From: Mariniblastus sp. | GTDB taxonomy: Bacteria > Planctomycetota > Planctomycetia > Pirellulales > Pirellulaceae | Assembly: GCA_022447555.1 (NCBI GenBank) | Contig: JAKVBF010000014.1 | Location: 21,170 to 85,169 of the forward strand | Length of the DNA: 64,000 nt | Reading direction: 5' to 3' | In this document: piece after piece, positions 43,876 through 53,061 of the stretch | How the letters are laid out: every line of letters starts with the position of its first letter | Numbering within the stretch: position 1 is the first letter of the stretch | Translations under genes and position numbers: made by a program | Notes under the pieces: generated by a model | Databases searched by the model: none | Seen by the model: the letters and a program-made list of their open reading frames with translations, nothing else | Told to the model about the DNA's origin: nothing

Positions 43876-46167
43876 TTGAATTTAGTTGCATCATGCGCGT
43901 TTGCGCTCGAAACACCTTTGAAATGGGAATTGGAGCGATTGGGTTATAAACCCAAAGTGATTCAACCTGGCCAAGTTTTGTTTCAAGGTGATTGGCTGGA
44001 CATTTGCAAAACCAATCTTTGGTTGAGAATTGCCGACCGAGTTCAAATCCAAGTGGCGGAATTTGACGCCCCTGATTTCGACGCCCTGTTTGACTCAGTG
44101 CGGGATTTAAACTGGTCCCATTGGATCCCTAAAGACGGACGATTTCCGGTTCATGCCCGTTCACGGCATTCGATGTTGACCAGTATTCCCGCAATCCAAC
44201 GCAGCACAAAGCGAGCCATCGTTGAGGCACTGTACAGGGATCACCAAACCGACAGCCTACCGGAAACGGGACCCGTGTACCGTGTTGAAACCGTCCTACT
44301 GAAAGACCATGCCCGCATTCTGATCGATACGACTGGGCAAAGCTTACACAAACGTGGCTACCGTCATCTAGTTGCCACCGCACCCATCAAAGAGACCATG
44401 GCTGCTGCGATGGTTCAACTCAGCGTCTGGAATCCCGAGCGCCCCTTGATCGATCCTTTTTGTGGCAGTGGGACCATCCCAATCGAGGCTGCATTAATCG
44501 GACTAAATATCGCACCAGGCCTCGAACGCGAGTTTTCCAGCCAGCACTGGCCTCAGATTGAAAATGATCTGTGGACGCTAACTCAAGACCGAGCCCGATC
44601 TGAAATCCGCTCGGAGGTCACCCTCCAAATCAATGGTACCGACATCGACCCAGAGGTACTCAAACTTTCGCGGATCCATGCGGAACGGGCAGGGGTCGCT
44701 CAGCACATCCATTTTCAGGAAAAACCATTTGATGAATTAAGGAGTAAAAAGGAATACGGCTGCGTCATCACCAATCCGCCCTATGGCGAACGACTAGATG
44801 AAGCGCGTCGGCTGAAGCCGCTGTACCAAACATTTCCACAAATACTCCAACGGCTGCCGACTTGGTCCCACTTTATCATCACCAATATGCCGCGTTTTGA
44901 GCCGATGCTTCAAAAGAGCGCCACACGACGACGTAAATTATTTAATGGTCGGATTGAGTGCACTTATTACCAGTTTCTAGGTCCTCGTCCTCCAACGACA
45001 AGAAAACCAATCGATGAGATGGGCCACACGAATGCGTTCATTGAATCTAACGGTGATTCAGCCTCTGACGCCTCCCGCTCCAAACTACAACAGTCTAATA
45101 AATCACCAGGAGGTTCGCCGCCAGTTCTTACGTCACCGCCGAAGCAACCCGTTTTTGGCGGTCTTCAAGATGTTGACAACCAACAGGCAGACCTGTTTGG
45201 GACGCGTCTTAAAAAAAGAGCGAAACACCTCCGTCGCTGGCCCACGCGTCGCGGCATCACCTGTTTCCGAATTTATGAACGCGACATACCTGAATTGCCA
45301 TTTGTCGTCGACCTGTATGAGGACCACCTTCACATCATGGAATTCGAACGGCCTCATGATCGAGACATGGGTCGGCACGGCGCTTGGTTAGAACTGATGA
45401 AAAAAGCAGCCTCCAAAGCGTTAGACATTCCTATCCAGCGGGTCCATTTCAAGACTCGCCTGCGGCAAAAAGGTCTTTCTCAACATCAAAAACAAGGCCA
45501 CCGCTCCAAGCGGATAGAGGTTCACGAGGGGGGCCTTTCCTTCTTGGTGAACTTGGATGATTACGTGGATACAGGGCTCTTCCTCGATCATCGAACGACT
45601 CGGCAAATGGTACGTGATGAAGCACGCGACAAAAAATTCTTGAATTTGTTTTCCTACACAGGTTCGTTTTCCGTTTACGCGGCGGCGGGGGGAGCCCGGT
45701 CAACTTGCACTGTCGACTGGTCTAATACGTATCTGGACTGGGCTCAGGCCAACATGCGATTAAACGGATTCACCGACGATCACCATCAGTTTCGCCGAGA
45801 AAATGCCGTGGGATATATCTCTCAGGTCGCCAACCGGAGTAAGGCGAAATTTGACTTGGTGGTGGTCGACCCGCCAACGTTTTCTAACAGCAAGCGAACC
45901 GAACAGATCTGGGATATCCAGCGCGATCACGCATCCATGCTGAGGGAACTATCTCGGATCGTTGAACCCGGCGGAACCGTCTACTTCTCAACGAACTTCC
46001 GCAAATTCAAACTGGAGGCCTCAGCTCTTGTAGCCTATCGAATCATTGAGCTCAGCAAACAAACGGTTCCGGAAGATTTTCGAAACAAACGGATCCACCA
46101 GTGTTGGAAACTGATTCGAGAAGACGATCTTAACCCCCCAGTGACGACGCCAGATCCTGACTCGTAA
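43876..46167 (+). CDS. rlmKL: bifunctional 23S rRNA methyltransferase RlmKL
   Basis: A 763-residue fusion of two SAM methyltransferases that form m2G2445 and m7G2069 in 23S rRNA (E. coli numbering). The N-terminal THUMP region leads to the RlmL domain with DPFCGSGTIPIEAALIG and the catalytic TNPPYGERLD. A low-complexity Pro/Ser-rich linker lies at about 375-435. The C-terminal RlmK domain shows FSYTGSFSVYAAAGGA and VVDPPTFSNSKR. The start codon is TTG at 43876. The 3' end overlaps the convergent amine oxidase-like gene by 38 bp. Confidence 0.94.
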   Translation: MNLVASCAFALETPLKWELERLGYKPKVIQPGQVLFQGDWLDICKTNLWLRIADRVQIQVAEFDAPDFDALFDSVRDLNWSHWIPKDGRFPVHARSRHSMLTSIPAIQRSTKRAIVEALYRDHQTDSLPETGPVYRVETVLLKDHARILIDTTGQSLHKRGYRHLVATAPIKETMAAAMVQLSVWNPERPLIDPFCGSGTIPIEAALIGLNIAPGLEREFSSQHWPQIENDLWTLTQDRARSEIRSEVTLQINGTDIDPEVLKLSRIHAERAGVAQHIHFQEKPFDELRSKKEYGCVITNPPYGERLDEARRLKPLYQTFPQILQRLPTWSHFIITNMPRFEPMLQKSATRRRKLFNGRIECTYYQFLGPRPPTTRKPIDEMGHTNAFIESNGDSASDASRSKLQQSNKSPGGSPPVLTSPPKQPVFGGLQDVDNQQADLFGTRLKKRAKHLRRWPTRRGITCFRIYERDIPELPFVVDLYEDHLHIMEFERPHDRDMGRHGAWLELMKKAASKALDIPIQRVHFKTRLRQKGLSQHQKQGHRSKRIEVHEGGLSFLVNLDDYVDTGLFLDHRTTRQMVRDEARDKKFLNLFSYTGSFSVYAAAGGARSTCTVDWSNTYLDWAQANMRLNGFTDDHHQFRRENAVGYISQVANRSKAKFDLVVVDPPTFSNSKRTEQIWDIQRDHASMLRELSRIVEPGGTVYFSTNFRKFKLEASALVAYRIIELSKQTVPEDFRNKRIHQCWKLIREDDLNPPVTTPDPDS

Positions 46168-47437
46168 ACGGAGAGTCAACCGATAAAGCGTCCAAGACTC
46201 TCGCAGCGGAAACGACACCGGTCTCCAACAAAGGCACACCTGGGACCGCATAAGAGCCGCAAAGCCAAATGCGCCGGCTCGGTTGCCGCATGCCCTGGTC
46301 CAAGCCAGCCCAACCCTTATGGGACCGCTGATTCACAATCGGGCGCTGAAGCTGAGCAGATTGAAGAACCGTTTCCGGACGAGGCTGCTTGATTGGGAGA
46401 ATTGTTTGAAAAACAGAAAACGGCCAGTCCCAATCGGAGTGAAACTGATTCATATAGACACTACACATCGCACGAGCTTTGGGGGTGGCACTCGAGACCA
46501 TGTTGAACGTTGCCCACTCAGAACGCTTGGGAGGCATAAGCTCTCGATCCGAATGAACAATCACAGGAATATCTTCATACTCAAACAAGGCAAGGGTCTT
46601 GCGGTCCTCGGACGCCTCATCTGTGAGTAAGTCACGGGCATGATTGGCCTGTGTCGAAATGATGACATGATCAAACCTTTCAACCTTCGTCCCACCACCT
46701 GGTAAGTCAATCGTTAAATCCACCGTATCCGAGTGCCCCTGCCGTACCGCTTGAACTCGCGTGCCCAACCGAATCTCAAAACCACCGGACACCAATCTTC
46801 GAACCACATCGCGAGTACCATTCTTTGTTTTTAGCAGCGTCTCCCCCTCGGACGTCAACCCACGCAGCACCTTCAGGATGATCGACGCCGGATAGTTCTT
46901 GAGACTATCGTAGGAACAGGTGCAAACCGTTGAAGACAAAGTCGGATACAAAAAATCTAATTTGAATTCTTCCGAAACACCGGCTTGGTTTAAGTAGCTG
47001 TCGAGAGTCAACTCACCCGCAATACCCGATTCCAGATCCCGCAAACCGGCGGTCTTTAGCTTCGCGGCAGTCGTCATTAGCCTACGATTATGTCGATTGA
47101 GAAGGGCAGGGAGGTCTCTTGAAGGACGATAGGCGTTCTTCAACTTTAAATAGGCCGACTCACCCAACCGGCTAAAAGACTGAGATGACATGACCGGTTC
47201 AGTCGCAACACCAAGAATCTCATAGAGTCGGTGAAGATTCGGCCACTGATGTCGATTAAACATTCTGGACGGAACATCACCGACAGCGGCGAACCCATCT
47301 CGCTCCAAATCGACGGCGTGAAGCGACATGCCGAGTGACTCGCGGCATTCAAACAGCGTGACCTGGTGCCCAGCACGGTCCAGCATCCAAGCGGCAGATA
47401 GCCCGGCAATACCGCTCCCTATGATTCCGAATTTCAT
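46130..47437 (-). CDS. FAD-dependent amine oxidase-like protein
   Basis: A 435-residue flavoprotein with the dinucleotide site KFGIIGSGIAGLSAAWML at the N-terminus and the C-terminal FAD segment RIWLCGSYAVPGVPLLE, typical of the amine oxidase/phytoene desaturase superfamily. The middle is helical and has no catalytic signature I can name, so the substrate is unknown; oxidation of a lipid, amine or isoprenoid is possible. The ATG at 47437 places the first strand at the N-terminus; an ATG at 47452 adds five residues. The gene lies about 150 bp downstream of the QueC-like gene on the same strand. Confidence 0.82.
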   Translation of the reverse strand: MKFGIIGSGIAGLSAAWMLDRAGHQVTLFECRESLGMSLHAVDLERDGFAAVGDVPSRMFNRHQWPNLHRLYEILGVATEPVMSSQSFSRLGESAYLKLKNAYRPSRDLPALLNRHNRRLMTTAAKLKTAGLRDLESGIAGELTLDSYLNQAGVSEEFKLDFLYPTLSSTVCTCSYDSLKNYPASIILKVLRGLTSEGETLLKTKNGTRDVVRRLVSGGFEIRLGTRVQAVRQGHSDTVDLTIDLPGGGTKVERFDHVIISTQANHARDLLTDEASEDRKTLALFEYEDIPVIVHSDRELMPPKRSEWATFNMVSSATPKARAMCSVYMNQFHSDWDWPFSVFQTILPIKQPRPETVLQSAQLQRPIVNQRSHKGWAGLDQGMRQPSRRIWLCGSYAVPGVPLLETGVVSAARVLDALSVDSPFTSQDLASSLGG

Positions 47438-47590
47438 ACTTTCGGATTTCATCGAAACGCTCCCACTCCAATTTACTCCCGAGGAACATCGGTAACCGCA
47501 TTCTCCCAGTCGTGAAAACGGGCGGCTCCATAGAATTGTCCAAATAAACCTCCAACCAGCAACGAGGCTTTGGTAAGAGTGGTTCGCAAA

Positions 47591-48427
47591 CTAGGAGCAA
47601 TTCGGCTCTGTCCCCTTAAATTCCGATTCCAGCTGTAAGGCTTGGGTAACCACCTCGTCCCATGGTCGTTGATAGTCGATAGGGTCCCGTTTGCCCAATT
47701 GGTGAAACGCCAAAATTCGCTCGACATCCGATCCTGTCATTCCATGGGAGCGCCCTGTTGAATCGGGTTGATAACTGGTACATGTATTACGAAAAATCAC
47801 TTCAAATTCGAGGCCCAGCTTATCGCAGGCTACCTCGGCGTCGCGCAAAATGGCACATTTGTCGGCCTCAAGATAGGGCAGGCATAATGAGACGTGCTCC
47901 GAATCCCAATTACCAATCGAAAACGCATGGTGGATGGCCTGATAAAAATCGGGGCGACAATCTGGGTAAATCGCGTGATCTCCGGAGTGAACCCCCAAAC
48001 ACAAATCGGCAGGACGTTGGGTGCGAGAATAAATGGATAACGCATAGGCGTAGGCTATGGACGCAAAGATGGCGTTTCGATTCGGCACCACCGTTGCCCG
48101 CATGTTCTCTTGTTCGTAATGCCCTTGGGGAACTTCCCAGTCTTCATTCAACAAGGCCGAATGCAATAACTGACTTATCGAACTCAAATCAATTAGATGC
48201 CAATGTACCTGGAAATTCTTCTCTGCCAGGTACTTTAGATTCGCTTGAAGCCGCTCCAGCTCCAACAAATGCTTTTGACCATAGTCAAAACTTATTCCAT
48301 AGATCTCGCGTTCCATGGCTAACAGATGGAGTAACAAGGCGGTCGAATCCATTCCACCGCTTAAACAGACCACCGCAGGCCGGGCCTGTTTCCCGGGTTT
48401 TCGCAACAATTCGACTGTTTTATTCAT
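47591..48427 (-). CDS. QueC-like 7-cyano-7-deazaguanine synthase homologue with altered zinc site
   Basis: A 278-residue N-type ATP pyrophosphatase. VVCLSGGMDSTALLLHLL carries the PP-loop and GISFDYGQKH and VVPNRNAIFASIAYAYA match QueC, which converts 7-carboxy-7-deazaguanine to preQ0. LGVHSGDHAIYPDCRPDF also fits. The zinc site differs: QueC normally ends with C-x8-C-x2-C-x2-C, but here the region reads TCTSYQPDST then SHGMTGSDVERIL, keeping only the first Cys and placing His, Thr and Asp at the other three positions by my alignment. It could still be preQ0 synthase or a paralogue with another substrate. No queD, queE or queF gene is in the window. Confidence 0.82.
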   Translation of the reverse strand: MNKTVELLRKPGKQARPAVVCLSGGMDSTALLLHLLAMEREIYGISFDYGQKHLLELERLQANLKYLAEKNFQVHWHLIDLSSISQLLHSALLNEDWEVPQGHYEQENMRATVVPNRNAIFASIAYAYALSIYSRTQRPADLCLGVHSGDHAIYPDCRPDFYQAIHHAFSIGNWDSEHVSLCLPYLEADKCAILRDAEVACDKLGLEFEVIFRNTCTSYQPDSTGRSHGMTGSDVERILAFHQLGKRDPIDYQRPWDEVVTQALQLESEFKGTEPNCS

Positions 48428-48583
48428 CTGGGATTCCCAATCTTCGCCTTTTTAAACCGACTTGCCTGTCCCTTTTAAAGAATTGCCCTACATCGAGGCT
48501 CGCCGACACGGTGGTTGGCGATGCGTCCAACGTTGGTGATAATTCTAGCTTTCGTCCCCATCATCCGATAGAGTTTTGCCGCA

Positions 48584-49597
48584 ATGGCCCGAAATGAACA
48601 ACTGATTCGTCAGCATAAAATTTTACAAATACTGGAACGTGTCCGATTCGGCAAAACGCTGAATGAATTACGCGAAGATATTCTCGAAGAGCTCGGGTTA
48701 ACGTCTCTCCATACACGGACACTTCGGCGGGATCTCGAGGCGCTTCAAGCGGCAGGGATCGACGTCGCCCCGCACGACTCCCAACGAGGAAAAATATGGA
48801 AGCTGGGGCCCCGGGCCAAAACAGCCACTAAAATCAGTGCGTCTGCCACAGAGCTGATTTCGCTTTCTTTGGGCCGGCAACTACTCCACCCGTTAGCAGG
48901 CACGCCGTTCTGGATGGGAATCGAGTCATTTTGGCAAAAGGTACAGGAAGAAATCCCGGATGCCGTTCTGGCTCACTACGAAAAGTATCGACGGACGCTT
49001 CGGGTGCTGGGCATGCCTGCCAAATCTTACGAACGCCAACACGGGATCATCAAAACCTTGAATCGGGCAATCCTGGAACACCGCGTCGTTGAAATAAAAT
49101 ACAGCAGTGTTGGCAAAGCGCCCAAAACAAGGAAGATCGAACCCTACACGATCGTCCTTTTCCAGTCCAGTCTGTACATTATCGCGGCCGCTTGTGAGAT
49201 AGATGACACTGAAACAAGAGTCCGCACCTATAAACTGGATCGATTTTCAAAAGCCAAAATTCTCGATGAGTGGTTTAAGTTCCCCAAAGATCTCGATCTC
49301 GATCAGTTCGTTGGAAATAGCCTCGGAATTTTCATTGGAAACAAACCGCGGAACTTTAAAATTAAGATATCGTCCCACGCCGCGCAGTGGGTAATCGAAG
49401 ACCCGTGGCATCCAGAACAAAAAATCAAGGAGTTAAAAGACGGCTCTATCGAGCTATCGGTCAAGGCGGTACATGAAATGGAAATCATTCCTCGAGTGTT
49501 AAACTTGGGCGCGCACGCCGAAATACTATCCCCCGCTTCGGCCAGGAATTTAATGGTTGAAATCGTAAAACAAATGGCAGAGAAATATGACGACTAA
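48584..49597 (+). CDS. WYL-domain transcriptional regulator
   Basis: A 337-residue regulator. The first 70 residues form a winged helix-turn-helix (HKILQILERVRFGKTLNEL and HTRTLRRDLEALQAAGI). The WYL domain lies at about 165-245 with VVEIKYSSVG, SLYIIAAACEIDDTETRVR and KLDRFSKAKIL, where the usual W-Y-L triplet is replaced by L-Y-I. The C-terminal WCX-type domain follows. WYL proteins bind nucleic acid or nucleotide ligands and often control DNA repair or defence genes. It overlaps the YifB/ComM gene by 11 bases, so it may regulate its own operon. It is divergent from the QueC-like gene. Confidence 0.88.
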   Translation: MARNEQLIRQHKILQILERVRFGKTLNELREDILEELGLTSLHTRTLRRDLEALQAAGIDVAPHDSQRGKIWKLGPRAKTATKISASATELISLSLGRQLLHPLAGTPFWMGIESFWQKVQEEIPDAVLAHYEKYRRTLRVLGMPAKSYERQHGIIKTLNRAILEHRVVEIKYSSVGKAPKTRKIEPYTIVLFQSSLYIIAAACEIDDTETRVRTYKLDRFSKAKILDEWFKFPKDLDLDQFVGNSLGIFIGNKPRNFKIKISSHAAQWVIEDPWHPEQKIKELKDGSIELSVKAVHEMEIIPRVLNLGAHAEILSPASARNLMVEIVKQMAEKYDD

Positions 49598-51173
49598 TCC
49601 CTCGAACTCGCCACACGGCTCAGGTCGTTTGTCGGGCATGCTGGCCAAACTCAATACGTATTCACTCGTGGGAATTCGTGCTAGGCCGGTCGAGGTTGAG
49701 GTCGATGTCTCCCCACGCGCCCTGCCAAAAACTATTTTGGTGGGTTTACCAGAAGCGGCCGTGCGGGAGAGCACCCATCGGGTGGAAAGAGCGATCGTCA
49801 ATTCTGGCTTTAAAAAACCTGCGGACCGGATCGTGATCAATCTGGCTCCAGCCGAATTACCAAAGCAAGCCGCATCGTTTGACTTACCGATCTCACTGGG
49901 AATTCTGCTTGGGAGCGGCCAGATTCACGCCCCCAACTTGGATGAGTATGCTGTCGTCGGTGAATTAGCACTGGAGGGAAAAACAAGGTCGGCCAAGGGT
50001 ATTTTATCGATGGCACTGGCAGCCAAACAACAGAATTTGAAGGGGATTGTGGTTCCTAGTGAAAATGCCCACGAGGCAGCCGTTGTTTCAGGTATTGATG
50101 TGATTCCGGTTGACTCGCTCAGCCAGGCCGTAGCTTTTTTTTCCAACCAAATTGAACTAGAACCGACGCCCACGTGTTTGGAACAGCTGTTTGAAGAATA
50201 TTCCCATTACGAAGCTGACTTCGCTGACATCCGCGGACAGGAATTAGCGAAACGCGCCATCACGATTGCCGCCGCCGGTGCCCACAACATTTTGATGCTA
50301 GGACCTCCGGGCAGCGGTAAAACAATGTTAGCAAAACGCGTCCCCACGGTCCTGCCACAATTGACACCTGAAGAATCTATCGAAACCACACGCATCTACA
50401 GTGCCGTCGGCAGGTTACCAGCCGGTCAGCCCCTGTTAGCCCAGCGACCTTTCCGCTCGCCCCATCAAACGATTAGTCAAGCAGGACTCGTTGGCGGGGG
50501 CAGTCAACCCGCTCCCGGGGAGATCAGCCTCGCTCACAACGGGGTCCTATTTTTGGATGAATTACCAGAATTTAACCGAAGGACTTTAGAGGTCTTAAGG
50601 CAACCACTTGAGGACCGTATTGTCACCATTTCAAGAGCTCTCTCCTCAACCACTTTCCCGGCCGATTTTATGCTGATCGCCGCCCTCAATCCATGTCCCT
50701 GCGGGTATCGGAACGACCCGCGACGCCACTGCAACTGCACGTCGCCGCAAATCGAAAGATACATGGGGAAAATTTCAGGACCTTTGGTCGATCGAATTGA
50801 CATTCACGTAGAGGTCCCGGCCACCGATTTTGAAGAGCTCTCTTCCAAGACCACTGGAACCTCAAGCGAAGAAATCCGAGATTGGGTAACGGCCGCTCGC
50901 AAGGTTCAGCACGATCGCTTCTCGGGAACATCCGTGCGCTACAACGCTCAGATGTCGAGCAAACAGATCCGTACCTATTGCCCCTTAGACCGTTCCAGCC
51001 TGCAGCTTCTCAAAATGAGCGTCAACGAACTAGGACTCAGTGCTCGTGCCCATGACAAAGTGTTGCGACTGGCCCGCACCATTGCCGATATCGACGCCGC
51101 TGACGACATTCAAAGCCACCATTTAGCGGAAGCGATTAACTACCGTCTGCTCGACCGAGACCTGTGGAATTAA
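49587..51173 (+). CDS. YifB/ComM family Mg-chelatase-like ATPase
   Basis: A 528-residue AAA+ protein related to ComM, a helicase that promotes branch migration during natural transformation. The N-terminal Lon-like domain shows LVGIRARPVEVEVDVS and ILVGLPEAAVRESTHRVE. The AAA+ core has GPPGSGKTMLAKRVPTVLP (Walker A), GVLFLDELPEFNRRTLEVLR (Walker B) and a cysteine cluster in NPCPCGYRNDPRRHCNCT. The C-terminal domain is of the Mg_chelatase type. It overlaps the WYL regulator by 11 bases. Whether the cell is naturally competent is unknown. Confidence 0.93.
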   Translation: MTTNPSNSPHGSGRLSGMLAKLNTYSLVGIRARPVEVEVDVSPRALPKTILVGLPEAAVRESTHRVERAIVNSGFKKPADRIVINLAPAELPKQAASFDLPISLGILLGSGQIHAPNLDEYAVVGELALEGKTRSAKGILSMALAAKQQNLKGIVVPSENAHEAAVVSGIDVIPVDSLSQAVAFFSNQIELEPTPTCLEQLFEEYSHYEADFADIRGQELAKRAITIAAAGAHNILMLGPPGSGKTMLAKRVPTVLPQLTPEESIETTRIYSAVGRLPAGQPLLAQRPFRSPHQTISQAGLVGGGSQPAPGEISLAHNGVLFLDELPEFNRRTLEVLRQPLEDRIVTISRALSSTTFPADFMLIAALNPCPCGYRNDPRRHCNCTSPQIERYMGKISGPLVDRIDIHVEVPATDFEELSSKTTGTSSEEIRDWVTAARKVQHDRFSGTSVRYNAQMSSKQIRTYCPLDRSSLQLLKMSVNELGLSARAHDKVLRLARTIADIDAADDIQSHHLAEAINYRLLDRDLWN

Positions 51174-51401
51174 ACATTCGCCGTCGATTGTAAATTGAAA
51201 CGGCGACAACATGTGGGGGGAGCGCGTTAAGTAAATAGGAGCCGCCCAAACGAAATCCCCTCGCCCCACTCTCCTTTGAAAAAAGAACCGAGCATCTATT
51301 TAGGGTCGGGTTCATCGCCGATCCAGTACCACTAGCAGTCGGGTTTGACAGTTACAGTGCTGGGTCACCCTGATGACCGAATGAATAGTCGCTCTCGCAA
51401 A

Positions 51402-51427
51402 CCACCAGGCCAATTAAGACCTGGTGG
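51402..51427 (-). terminator. possible terminator hairpin after the HdeD-like gene
   Basis: A perfect 8-bp inverted repeat (CCACCAGG and CCTGGTGG) with a ten-base loop lies 20 bp beyond the stop of the minus-strand gene. On the minus strand only TTT follows, so termination is plausible but weakly supported. Confidence 0.45.
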
Positions 51428-51446
51428 GTCGTGCATCGCTACCCGT

Positions 51447-52031
51447 CTAGGCCTGATCAGACGCGCCTTGTGCTTCTTGGGTTGCTTGTTCGACCAAGGC
51501 TTTCATATTCTTTAACGTGGACCCTAGCGCAATCATGGCGATACCGGTGAACAGCAGGTTGATTCCAATCAGGATCCCGACCACATACATCGATGACTCG
51601 GGCCATCCTCGCAAAATCAAGAACGCCAATACGAGCGAAAGTATTCCGCTGACTAACAGAACCACCCATCCATTGGCCTGTCGCGCGGAAAACGCAACCA
51701 TTATTTTCCACACCCCTTCAATTAAAAATACGATGCCAATCAGAACCGTCAGTACCGACAGGGTAAAAAGGGTGTGCCCCGCGATGGCAATACCAACGAA
51801 AATCGTCAGAAGCCCCATCAAGATGTTAAAGAACTTGTCATTGGATCCGTCAGAGCGAATTCCCTGGTAGGCCTGAAAGCAGCCACCAATAATGAAAAGG
51901 ACACCAATCACCCACACCAGTCCTTCGCCAAAAGCGATCGGAGAAAGGATGGCGGCCAACCCGATAACGAGCAGCGCAATACCCAACATCATAAATCGGT
52001 TGGCACTCGTTGATTCAATTTGTTTGAACAA
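51447..52031 (-). CDS. HdeD family membrane protein (DUF308)
   Basis: A 194-residue protein with six hydrophobic helices arranged as three hairpins, e.g. MLGIALLVIGLAAILSPIAF, VWVIGVLFIIGGCFQAYQG and VVLLVSGILSLVLAFLIL. Tandem pairs of helices with Gly-rich faces and short W-x-I segments are typical of the HdeD/DUF308 family, known in E. coli for acid resistance at high density; here the role is unknown. The start codon is TTG at 52031 with an AAGGGAG site six bases upstream. The tail is Gln/Ala-rich and probably cytoplasmic. It appears to be monocistronic. Confidence 0.88.
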   Translation of the reverse strand: MFKQIESTSANRFMMLGIALLVIGLAAILSPIAFGEGLVWVIGVLFIIGGCFQAYQGIRSDGSNDKFFNILMGLLTIFVGIAIAGHTLFTLSVLTVLIGIVFLIEGVWKIMVAFSARQANGWVVLLVSGILSLVLAFLILRGWPESSMYVVGILIGINLLFTGIAMIALGSTLKNMKALVEQATQEAQGASDQA

Positions 52032-52224
52032 GACGTTCTCCCTTTATTGATTCGTTTACATGGCTTCACGACAGTACTAGCTGATACATCGTACGTTTCT
52101 ACTCAAAGCACGATCATTTATTTAAGGTTTGAGCAGCACTTCGAATAACGGGTTTCACCATGACGTTGGCAACGATTGATCAGGTCACGCAAAGGGTGCT
52201 GATTCTTAGCCGACTATCGATCGT

Positions 52225-52256
52225 TCAACTAGTGACCGCATCAACTAGTGACCGCA
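52225..52256. repeat. perfect 16-bp tandem duplication
   Basis: The unit TCAACTAGTGACCGCA occurs twice head to tail just beyond the 3' end of the glycosyltransferase gene, in the gap before the HdeD-like gene. The two copies are identical, so the duplication is likely recent. Confidence 0.8.
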
Positions 52257-52270
52257 TCTAAACGCAGCGA

Positions 52271-52948
52271 TCACTGATCATGTCGACGGTAAAACTTTAC
52301 AAGACTAGAGGGCGAAACGCCTAAACAGCAGGCAAGGGTAATGGCCCAGTTACGCAGCGTCTGACGAACCGGACCATATTTTTCCCAACGACGCGCGTTC
52401 ACGACCAAAGGACCAGACAACAAAATCGGTTGGAGAAACCGCCTCAATTCTTTTGACAAGAGATAGTCCTCCATTAACGGCTCCTCTGGAAAAGGACCGT
52501 ATTCCCTCCATGCAGCACGGGAAACAAACAGGCCCTGGTCTCCGTAAACCATTCCTCGCCGCAAAAGACGCCAACAGTTTCCGGATTCGATCCAACGATA
52601 GATACGACGTGGATTCTCAATCTGCTGTCGAAACCCTCCGTAGCACATTGGTTCATTCAATACCTTGTTTATTTGCTCAGACGCATCGGCTGGCAATTTA
52701 GAGTCGACATGCAGAAACAGAATCAAGTCACCTCGAGCCGCCTCCGCCCCTTTATTTTGCTGGGTCGCGCGTCCAGGCCGAGATTCTAGCCAAACACACG
52801 AATACTGGGTGGCAAACTGCTTGGTACCGTCCGTGGAGCCACCGTCCACTACGATCACCTCATCGACACCAGCCGCCCAGGCCGACTGAATGGCAGAGCC
52901 AACCATCGGCGCCTCATTAATCACAGGAATGACAACAGAAATCTTCAA
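52271..52948 (-). CDS. family 2 glycosyltransferase, TIGR04283-like
   Basis: A 225-residue GT-A glycosyltransferase. KISVVIPVINEAP opens the nucleotide-binding fold, VVDGGSTDGT follows, and the block RPGRATQQNKGAEAARGD with ILFLHVDSKLP (D-x-S in place of the usual DxD-type) matches the TIGR04283 group associated with arsenosugar or radical SAM contexts. GDQGLFVSRAAWREYG and PLMEDYLLSKELRR are typical acceptor-side motifs. The start is uncertain: TTG at 52948 fits homologues, while TTG at 52972 and GTG at 52960 are also in frame; anything further upstream would run into the terminator at 53004-53032. No arsenic or SAM genes are adjacent. Confidence 0.82.
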   Translation of the reverse strand: MKISVVIPVINEAPMVGSAIQSAWAAGVDEVIVVDGGSTDGTKQFATQYSCVWLESRPGRATQQNKGAEAARGDLILFLHVDSKLPADASEQINKVLNEPMCYGGFRQQIENPRRIYRWIESGNCWRLLRRGMVYGDQGLFVSRAAWREYGPFPEEPLMEDYLLSKELRRFLQPILLSGPLVVNARRWEKYGPVRQTLRNWAITLACCLGVSPSSLVKFYRRHDQ

Positions 52949-53003
52949 TTTTAAAACCACTGAATATGCCAAGGCAACGCGCTTGGGCAGCGCCGGCTCA
53001 AAC

Positions 53004-53032
53004 AAAAAAAGCCACGTGTCTTATCACGTGGC
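53004..53032 (-). terminator. rho-independent terminator after the thioredoxin-like gene
   Basis: A perfect 8-bp stem (GCCACGTG and CACGTGGC) with a six-base loop lies 30 bp after the stop of the minus-strand gene and is followed on that strand by seven T residues. It separates the thioredoxin-like gene from the glycosyltransferase gene. Confidence 0.9.
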
Positions 53033-53061
53033 GATCGATTATCTCAACTTAAAAAGGGGAA

